Source: an uncultured Oscillospiraceae bacterium
Lineage (GTDB): Bacteria > Bacillota > Clostridia > Oscillospirales > Oscillospiraceae
Reading direction: 5' to 3'
DNA: 10,527 bases
Assembly (NCBI GenBank): GCA_910587395.1
Contig: CAJULJ010000079.1
Span: forward strand, 1 to 10,527
Shown: piece after piece, positions 6,749 through 10,527 of the stretch
How the letters are laid out: the number at the start of each line of letters is the position of its first letter
How positions within the stretch are numbered: position 1 is the first letter of the stretch
Made by a program: the position numbers and the translations under genes
The notes under the pieces: model-generated
What the model saw: only the letters and a program-made list of their open reading frames with translations
Databases searched by the model: none
Told to the model about the DNA's origin: nothing

Positions 6749-7360
6749 TCAGCGCTTTTCCAGTATCCCGATGCCCTCGGGCACCCCGCCGGAAATGACC
6801 TCCAGCTTCACTGACCCCAACTCTAAGCGCTCCAAAAATTCCCGGTAGGTCTCCGGGGTAAAGGCATGCTCATAGTGGAAGCCCACGCCCTGATAAATTT
6901 TAATCATGCTCCCATAAGCCGCCCCCGCCTTCCCTTGCAGGTAGGTGGGCAGAATCAGCCGCCCGCCGGGGGCCGTGACCCGCCACAGCTCCCGGACCGC
7001 AAGCTCCGGCTGGGCCAGCAGGTGGAGCACATTTCCCGCAATCACCGCGTCAAAGCTCCCGTCTGGGTCGGGCAGGGCGGCGATATCCCGGCTTGCAAAC
7101 CGGATGTTGGCAAGCCCCCGCTTAGCCGCTTTTTTCCGCGCCCGGTCCAGCATGGACTCGGAAAGGTCGGTACACAGCACGGACTTCGCCCGTTTCGCCG
7201 CCGCCAGGGAAAACTCCCCCGTCCCGGCGGCGCAGTCCAGCACCCGGGCGCCGGCGGGGACCAGTTCCCCCACCCGGCCCCTGGCGGCGGTATTCACCTT
7301 CCGGTTGCTCCATTCAAACAGGTCATACAGTCCGGCAACGCGGTCCCAAAAGGCGCTCAC
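6749..7360 (-). CDS. Class I SAM-dependent methyltransferase (UbiE/Methyltransf_11-like)
   Basis: This 203-residue cytoplasmic protein should transfer a methyl group from S-adenosylmethionine; its acceptor is unknown. Motif I is LDCAAGTGEFS (from residue 41), the acidic ribose-binding residue is D65 in CTDLSESML, and motif IV is FDAVIAGNVLHLL (103-115), followed by PGGRLILPTY. The start was set at GTG 7360, which overlaps the TGA of the HMA gene as GTGA and gives the N-terminus SAFWDRVAGLYD, typical of the family. An ATG at 7399 would add 13 residues unlike the family and overlap the HMA gene by 43 nt. No cysteine set like that of arsenite methyltransferase ArsM is present, so it is unlikely to be ArsM. 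Translational coupling to a metallochaperone suggests a role in metal or metalloid resistance, but that is inference. Confidence 0.85.
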   Translation of the reverse strand: MSAFWDRVAGLYDLFEWSNRKVNTAARGRVGELVPAGARVLDCAAGTGEFSLAAAKRAKSVLCTDLSESMLDRARKKAAKRGLANIRFASRDIAALPDPDGSFDAVIAGNVLHLLAQPELAVRELWRVTAPGGRLILPTYLQGKAGAAYGSMIKIYQGVGFHYEHAFTPETYREFLERLELGSVKLEVISGGVPEGIGILEKR

Positions 7361-7569
7361 AGCACAATTTCGCAGTCCGGCTCCACCTTCTTGCAGCACT
7401 TCACCACGTCCTTCATGACGGTGTCCACATCGTCCGCCTCAATGGTCATCTTCTGGGTGAGAAAGCTGACGGTGGCGTCGGTGACGCCGGGGAGCTTCTT
7501 GATCGCGGTTTCCATTTTGGCGGCGCAGTTGGCGCAGTCCAGATCGATGAGCTTGAAGGTCTTTTTCAT
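7357..7569 (-). CDS. Free-standing HMA-domain metal-binding protein
   Basis: This 70-residue protein is a single heavy-metal-associated domain with the metal-binding CxxC as C12 and C15 in LDCANCAAKM. It has the family pattern of a basic AIKKLPGV helix and the T-V-SFLTQKMTIEAD strand. A second CC pair (58-59) and C65 near the end may add ligands. It should bind a soft metal in the cytoplasm and hand it to the ATPase of the same operon, which lacks this domain. The ATG at 7569 has GGGAG 8 nt upstream. The preceding repressor gene ends 52 nt before it, with no terminator between. A copper chaperone (CopZ) is possible by fold, but the CadC-like repressor and P1B-2 pump argue for Zn, Cd or Pb. 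Confidence 0.88.
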   Translation of the reverse strand: MKKTFKLIDLDCANCAAKMETAIKKLPGVTDATVSFLTQKMTIEADDVDTVMKDVVKCCKKVEPDCEIVL

Positions 7570-7621
7570 AGTAATGACTCCCTTTCCAAAATAAATTCAA
7601 ATAAGATTGGGGGAAGAACCC

Positions 7622-7984
7622 CTATTCCTTGACGTGCTCCATACCCTGGGCAATGATCTTGCGGACGTGGTCATCGTCCAGGGAGTAAAACACCGTCTTG
7701 CCGTCCCTCCGGAACTTCACCAGGCGGCTGTTTTTCAGCACCCGAAGCTGATGGGACACGGCGGACTGGGTCAACCCCAGCAGCTTGGAGATGTCGCAGA
7801 CACACAGCTCCGCCTCAAACAGCGCGTACAGAATCTTGATCCGGGTGGAGTCGCCAAACACCTTGAACAGCTCCGCCAGGTCGTACAGCGTCTCGTCGTC
7901 CGGCATCTCGTCCAGCACCTGCTCCACCGCCTCCTCGTGGACGCACAGGAAGCCGCAGCGCTCGATCTCATTGTTGTCCGTCAT
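7622..7984 (-). CDS. cadC: ArsR/SmtB-family metal-sensing repressor, CadC-like
   Basis: This 120-residue winged-helix repressor should hold the operon off until it binds metal. The recognition helix is in LTQSAVSHQLRVLKNSRLV (71-89). Both known metal sites of the family are complete. The alpha3N site has C10 and C14 (ERCGFLCVH) plus C61 and C63 (ELCVCD), matching CadC C7, C11, C58 and C60. The alpha5 site has D104, H106, H117 and E120, with the spacing of SmtB. Four cysteines favour sensing of Cd, Pb or Bi, with Zn possible through alpha5. The ATG at 7984 was chosen because GAGAGGAG lies 7 nt upstream; an earlier ATG at 8020 would lie inside the operator. It is the first gene of the operon and is probably autoregulated through the operator at 8011-8030. 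Confidence 0.94.
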   Translation of the reverse strand: MTDNNEIERCGFLCVHEEAVEQVLDEMPDDETLYDLAELFKVFGDSTRIKILYALFEAELCVCDISKLLGLTQSAVSHQLRVLKNSRLVKFRRDGKTVFYSLDDDHVRKIIAQGMEHVKE

Positions 7985-8010
7985 GGGTTCACTCCTCTCA
8001 TTCGGCAAAC

Positions 8011-8030
8011 ATATGAACATCTGCTCATAT
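8011..8030 (-). promoter_or_regulatory. ArsR/SmtB-type operator
   Basis: ATATGAACATCTGCTCATAT is a near-perfect inverted repeat (9 of 10 pairs) with the 12-2-12-type ATATGA-(A/G)CA half-sites known for SmtB, ZiaR and CzrA-like repressors. It overlaps the -10 box and the predicted transcription start, so binding of the repressor should block RNA polymerase. Confidence 0.88.
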
Positions 8031-8057
8031 ATTAGCGCAATATATCTCCATTGTCAA
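8029..8057 (-). promoter_or_regulatory. Promoter of the metal-resistance operon
   Basis: The minus strand has a perfect TTGACA (8057-8052), a 17-nt spacer and TAATAT (8034-8029). Transcription should start near 8022, within the operator. Confidence 0.8.
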
Positions 8058-8067
8058 GGGGGCGGAC

Positions 8068-8101
8068 AAAAAAATTTTGGGCCGGCGAAACGACCCAAAA
8101 T
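8068..8101 (-). terminator. Histidine kinase terminator
   Basis: Minus strand: a 10-bp stem (pairing 8092-8101 with 8074-8083, one G-U) with an 8-nt loop, then TTTTTT (8073-8068). It starts 4 nt after the kinase stop codon and ends 10 nt before the -35 box of the metal operon, isolating the two units. Confidence 0.82.
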
Positions 8102-8105
8102 CAGT

Positions 8106-9341
8106 TTATCCCAGCGGCAGAGTGACGATAAATGTGGTTCCCTCCCCCGGCCCGCTGCGGACGGTTATTTTTCCCCGGTGCCGCTCCACAATGGACACGG
8201 CGATGGCCAGCCCCAGGCCGCATCCTCCCTGCTCCCGGTTTCGGGCGGCGTCCGCCCGGTAGAAGCGCTCAAACAGATGGGCCTGGGCCTCCGGCGGTAT
8301 GGGCTCGCCGGTGTTGTGGACGGTGAGGACAGCTTTGTCACCCGCTGTCAGGGTGACGGCCGCCCGCCCGCCGTCCTCGCCATACTTGCAGGCGTTGTCC
8401 AACAGGATGGCGCACAGCCGCCGAAGCTCCTCCTCGCTGCCGGTGACGGATACGCCGGAGGCTATGGCGCTGTCCAGCGTCAGCCCCGCCTCGAAGGCCA
8501 CCGGCTCAAAGGACATCACACACCCCTCGCAAATCCCGGACAGGTCCGCCCTGCCCTGGGGCCGCTCCGGCCCGGCGGCGTCTCCACGGGCCAGAAACAG
8601 CAGGTCCTGCACAAGCCCCTTCATCCGAAGCCCCTCGTCCTGGATATGCTCCACCCATTGACGCTGCTCCCGGATGGTGTCACCGGAGTGGCTGAGCAGA
8701 ATATCCACATCCGCCAAGAGGACTGTGAGCGGCGTTTTCAGCTCGTGGGAGGCGTCCGCCACGAACTGCCGCTGACGCTTCCAGCTTTCCTCCACCGGCC
8801 GCACCAGCCAGCGGGACAAAAACAGGCTTACCACAAAGAATCCCGCCAGCGCGGCCCCCAGCACCAGCGTGGCGGTGAGCGCCTGCTGCCGGACAGCCCC
8901 CTGCTCCCAGCTCAAATCGGCAAAGGCCAGCTCCAGCCACAGGCCCCGGCGCTGAATGAGAAAGCGCAGGTTCAGCTCCCGCAGCTCTCCGGACTGGACC
9001 CCGGCAGCCAGCGCTCCCTCCACCGCCCGGGCCACCGTGTCCTCATCCACATCGGCGTTATAGGTCAGCGCCAGCACACTCCGTCCGGCTCCATCCATCA
9101 TGGCGTAAAAGGCCGGGATGGCGCTGTAGCGCTCCTCTTCCCGCGCAAAACCCTGGACCGAAGGACGCGGAGGGTCCAGCGCCGCCCCTCCCTGCTCCAG
9201 CACCCAGCGCAGCACCCGGTCGGTCTCCTCCCGGTACTGCCGGGCCGCGGAGGCGGTCTGAACGCCCAGCGCCGTCCCCAGCACCGCCGCCAGCAGCACC
9301 ATGATGATGAGCACAAATTTCCAGCGCAGTTTTTTGAACAA
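8106..9341 (-). CDS. Membrane sensor histidine kinase, no adjacent response regulator
   Basis: This 411-residue kinase has a membrane helix at about 8-29, an extracytoplasmic domain of about 120 residues without recognised family, a second helix at about 152-177, then the HisKA dimer domain with phospho-acceptor H199 in ADASHELKTPL. The ATPase domain has the N box LLDNACKYG (N316), an atypical D/G1 box (HNTGEPIPPE), the F box LFERFYRAD and GGCGLGLAI. A full HAMP domain is not obvious in the short linker before H199. The start was set at TTG 9341 because GGAGG lies 7 nt before it and FKKLRWKFVLI is a typical N-terminus of such kinases; an ATG at 9389 is in frame but lacks a comparable SD. The kinase is followed by its own terminator and preceded by divergent perR, so its response regulator must be encoded elsewhere. 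The signal is unknown. Confidence 0.88.
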   Translation of the reverse strand: MFKKLRWKFVLIIMVLLAAVLGTALGVQTASAARQYREETDRVLRWVLEQGGAALDPPRPSVQGFAREEERYSAIPAFYAMMDGAGRSVLALTYNADVDEDTVARAVEGALAAGVQSGELRELNLRFLIQRRGLWLELAFADLSWEQGAVRQQALTATLVLGAALAGFFVVSLFLSRWLVRPVEESWKRQRQFVADASHELKTPLTVLLADVDILLSHSGDTIREQRQWVEHIQDEGLRMKGLVQDLLFLARGDAAGPERPQGRADLSGICEGCVMSFEPVAFEAGLTLDSAIASGVSVTGSEEELRRLCAILLDNACKYGEDGGRAAVTLTAGDKAVLTVHNTGEPIPPEAQAHLFERFYRADAARNREQGGCGLGLAIAVSIVERHRGKITVRSGPGEGTTFIVTLPLG

Positions 9342-9360
9342 AGCGCACCCCTCCAGCTCA

Positions 9361-9398
9361 GGCCGCAGCCATGACGCGGCGTCGCGCAAAGCGCGGCC
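9361..9398 (-). promoter_or_regulatory. Possible hairpin in the kinase leader
   Basis: ggccgc (9361-9366) pairs with gcggcc (9393-9398), with a smaller cgcgc/gcgcg stem inside. It lies between the proposed kinase promoter and its SD. It may affect translation, or be chance in GC-rich DNA. Confidence 0.25.
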
Positions 9399-9407
9399 AA
9401 TGCCGGT

Positions 9408-9437
9408 ATTGTATCACGAAAAACCGCCGGATAGCAA
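9408..9437 (-). promoter_or_regulatory. Putative promoter of the histidine kinase gene
   Basis: The minus strand reads TTGCTA (9437-9432), an 18-nt spacer and TACAAT (9413-9408). Both boxes are fair matches, and the site faces the kinase about 65 nt upstream of its start. Confidence 0.5.
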
Positions 9438-9476
9438 GGGCATGGGAGTGTTCACGGCTTTTTTACAAAAAAACTC

Positions 9477-9505
9477 TTTACAAACGGGGCGGACTGTGCT
9501 ATCTT
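9477..9505 (+). promoter_or_regulatory. Putative promoter of perR
   Basis: TTTACA (9477-9482), a 17-nt spacer and TATCTT (9500-9505). The -10 box is weak (4 of 6), but spacing and orientation are right. Transcription should start near 9512. Confidence 0.55.
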
Positions 9506-9512
9506 AATCAAG

Positions 9513-9527
9513 CAGTAATCATTCCTA
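9513..9527 (+). promoter_or_regulatory. Possible PerR box at the perR transcription start
   Basis: The stretch cagTAATCATTcctA has 8 of 14 matches to the known PerR box (TTATAATnATTATAA) with an intact TAATnATT core. It lies directly after the -10 box of perR, where autorepression is expected. The match is partial, so this is a candidate only. Confidence 0.4.
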
Positions 9528-9557
9528 TTAGCAGCAGGCAAACGGAGAGGAGCACCC

Positions 9558-9965
9558 ATGAATAACATCCGAACCAGTAAAAAACGGGATGCCATGCTGG
9601 CGCTTCTCCGGTCCACCCACTGCCACCCCGGGGCGGACTGGGTCTACCACGAGATGAGAACCCAATATCCCGGCCTGAGCCTGGGCACGGTCTACCGCAA
9701 CCTGAACCACCTGTGTGAGCGCGGGCTCATCCAGCGGGTGGGAACGGTGGACGGCCAGGAGCGCTATGATGGAGTGACTGCGCCCCACTCCCACTTTATT
9801 TGCAATCGCTGCGGAACCATTCTGGACCTGCCCGAGCACTCGCCCGGCCAGGACTGGCTGGAGGCCGCCGGCGTGCAATATGGATTCCGGGCGGAGGGCT
9901 GTGAGTTCACGGTGCGCGGCTTGTGCCGGGACTGTCTGAGCTCCCAGCCGAAGGCCCAAACTTAA
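9558..9965 (+). CDS. perR: Fur-family peroxide-sensing repressor PerR
   Basis: This 135-residue cytoplasmic repressor has an N-terminal winged helix (SLGTVYRNLNHLCERGLI, 41-58) and a C-terminal metal-binding domain. All five regulatory-metal ligands of B. subtilis PerR (H37, D85, H91, H93, D104) have counterparts at H23, D71, H77, H79 and D90, with the same spacing; the aspartate at the last position is the one linked to iron-mediated peroxide sensing in PerR. The structural zinc site is C82/C85 (ICNRC) and C123/C126 (LCRDC). The N-terminus is short compared with PerR by about 14 residues. The ATG at 9558 has ggagaggag 7 nt upstream. The next gene, 18 nt after its stop, is a reverse rubrerythrin, a typical PerR target in clostridia. 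Fur or Zur are less likely given the ligand set and context. Confidence 0.93.
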   Translation: MNNIRTSKKRDAMLALLRSTHCHPGADWVYHEMRTQYPGLSLGTVYRNLNHLCERGLIQRVGTVDGQERYDGVTAPHSHFICNRCGTILDLPEHSPGQDWLEAAGVQYGFRAEGCEFTVRGLCRDCLSSQPKAQT

Positions 9966-9980
9966 CATTGGAGGAATGTT
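9964..9980 (+). promoter_or_regulatory. SD of the rubrerythrin gene inside a hairpin loop
   Basis: AACATT (9964-9969) and AATGTT (9975-9980) are perfect 6-bp arms around GGAGG (9970-9974), which is the SD of the next gene (9 nt before its ATG). The left arm starts within the perR stop codon. In RNA this would show the SD in a 5-nt loop, or mask it if the fold is stable. Confidence 0.55.
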
Positions 9981-9983
9981 ATC

Positions 9984-10527
9984 ATGAAAAAATGGATCTG
10001 CCCTGTGTGCGGCTACGTCTATGAGGGCGCCGAGCCCCCCGCCGAGTGCCCCGTGTGCCACGTGGCCGGCTCCAAGTTCACCGAGCAGGTGGGCGAGATG
10101 AAGCTGGCCGCCGAGCATGAGTACGGCATTTACGCCAAGACCGTGAAGAACAACCCCGACATCAGCGACGAGGACAAGAAGTACATCTTTGAGCAGCTCA
10201 TGGCCAACTTCAACGGCGAGTGCGGTGAGGTCGGCATGTACCTGTGCATGGCCCGCATCGCCCACCGTCAGGGCTACCCCGAGATCGGCCTGTACTGGGA
10301 GAAGGCCGCCTATGAGGAGGCCGAGCACGCCGCCAAGTTTGCCGAGCTGTTGGGCGAGGACCTGGAGCCCAACATGACCGCCGACACCAAGAAGAACCTG
10401 GCCTGGCGGGTGGACTGCGAGTTCGGCGCCACCCAGGGCAAGTTCGACCTGGCCGCCTGCGCCAAAAAGAACGGCCTGGACGCCATCCACGACACCGTCC
10501 ACGAGATGGCCCGCGACGAGGCCCGCC
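9984..10527 (+). CDS. rbr: Reverse rubrerythrin, 3' end cut by window edge
   Basis: This non-haem iron protein reduces hydrogen peroxide (and possibly oxygen) in anaerobes, taking electrons from NAD(P)H through rubredoxin-type carriers. The visible 181 residues begin with a rubredoxin domain whose four cysteines are C6, C9, C22 and C25 (WICPVCGY, ECPVC), followed by a four-helix ferritin-like diiron domain. This order, rubredoxin first, defines reverse rubrerythrins, such as those of Clostridium acetobutylicum. Likely diiron ligands are E79 or E82, E112 with H115 (YEEAEHAAKF), E146, E174 and E179; the last should pair with a histidine three residues on, and the final base c agrees with a His codon. 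Roughly 10-20 residues are missing at the end. Codons are strongly C/G-ending (gcc, gag, aag, ctg), which suits a highly expressed gene. It follows perR by 18 nt and is probably co-transcribed and PerR-controlled. Confidence 0.95.
   Translation, partial: MKKWICPVCGYVYEGAEPPAECPVCHVAGSKFTEQVGEMKLAAEHEYGIYAKTVKNNPDISDEDKKYIFEQLMANFNGECGEVGMYLCMARIAHRQGYPEIGLYWEKAAYEEAEHAAKFAELLGEDLEPNMTADTKKNLAWRVDCEFGATQGKFDLAACAKKNGLDAIHDTVHEMARDEAR

Noticed and set aside
6749..7360. Arsenite methyltransferase ArsM
   Set aside because: The conserved cysteines of ArsM are missing and the protein is shorter; only a general class I methyltransferase can be supported.
6749..7399. Longer start of the methyltransferase at ATG 7399
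   Set aside because: It would add 13 residues unlike the family and overlap the HMA gene by 43 nt; the GTGA overlap start at 7360 fits better.
7785..9374. Plus-strand frame of 529 codons
   Set aside because: It is antisense to the kinase and to cadC and crosses their terminator and promoter; no domain is recognisable.
9528..10502. Minus-strand frame of 324 codons
   Set aside because: It is antisense to perR and the reverse rubrerythrin, both of which have complete motifs, so it is a shadow.
1..10527. CRISPR array, tRNA or rRNA genes
   Set aside because: No regularly spaced direct repeats, cloverleaf with CCA-type end or rRNA signature was seen on either strand.

Overview
The window is GC-rich, low-redundancy bacterial DNA. 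Its content points to an anaerobic, gut-type Firmicute of class Clostridia, most likely an Oscillospiraceae relative. Supporting signs are a reverse rubrerythrin, a PerR-type Fur protein with all metal ligands, a CadC-type ArsR repressor, consensus sigma-A promoters, strong purine-rich Shine-Dalgarno (SD) sites and compact U-tailed terminators. The genus assignment is an inference from style and gene content.

Layout, left to right. (1) Positions 1 to about 1100 hold the 3' part of an IS30-family insertion sequence: a DDE transposase cut by the window edge, a terminator hairpin and the right end of the element. The element abuts the hairpin that closes the next gene. (2) Positions 1104-4522, minus strand, hold a serine biosynthesis unit. 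A consensus promoter drives serC, a DUF1963/YwqG-family gene starts 1 nt after serC, and serA follows after a structured 140-nt gap. (3) Positions 4537-8057, minus strand, hold a heavy-metal resistance operon: a CadC/SmtB-like repressor with its operator on its own promoter, a free-standing HMA metallochaperone, a SAM-dependent methyltransferase overlapping the chaperone by 4 nt, a palindromic intergenic element, and a P1B-2 (Zn/Cd/Pb) ATPase without its own HMA domain, closed by two terminators. (4) Positions 8068-9437, minus strand, hold a sensor histidine kinase with its own terminator and no response regulator beside it. (5) Positions 9477 to the end, plus strand, hold perR followed by a reverse rubrerythrin cut by the right edge, an oxidative-stress unit with a possible PerR box at its transcription start.

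How the genes work together. SerC and SerA catalyse two of the three steps from 3-phosphoglycerate to serine. In the metal operon, metal binding should release the repressor; the small HMA protein can deliver metal to an exporter that lacks this domain; the methyltransferase role is unknown. PerR should sense peroxide and control itself and the rubrerythrin, which reduces peroxide. No wholly new system is evident. The most unusual items are the methyltransferase and split HMA in the metal operon, the DUF1963 gene inside the serine operon, the IS end at the serA terminator, the palindromic element before the ATPase, and an SD sequence held in a hairpin loop before the rubrerythrin.
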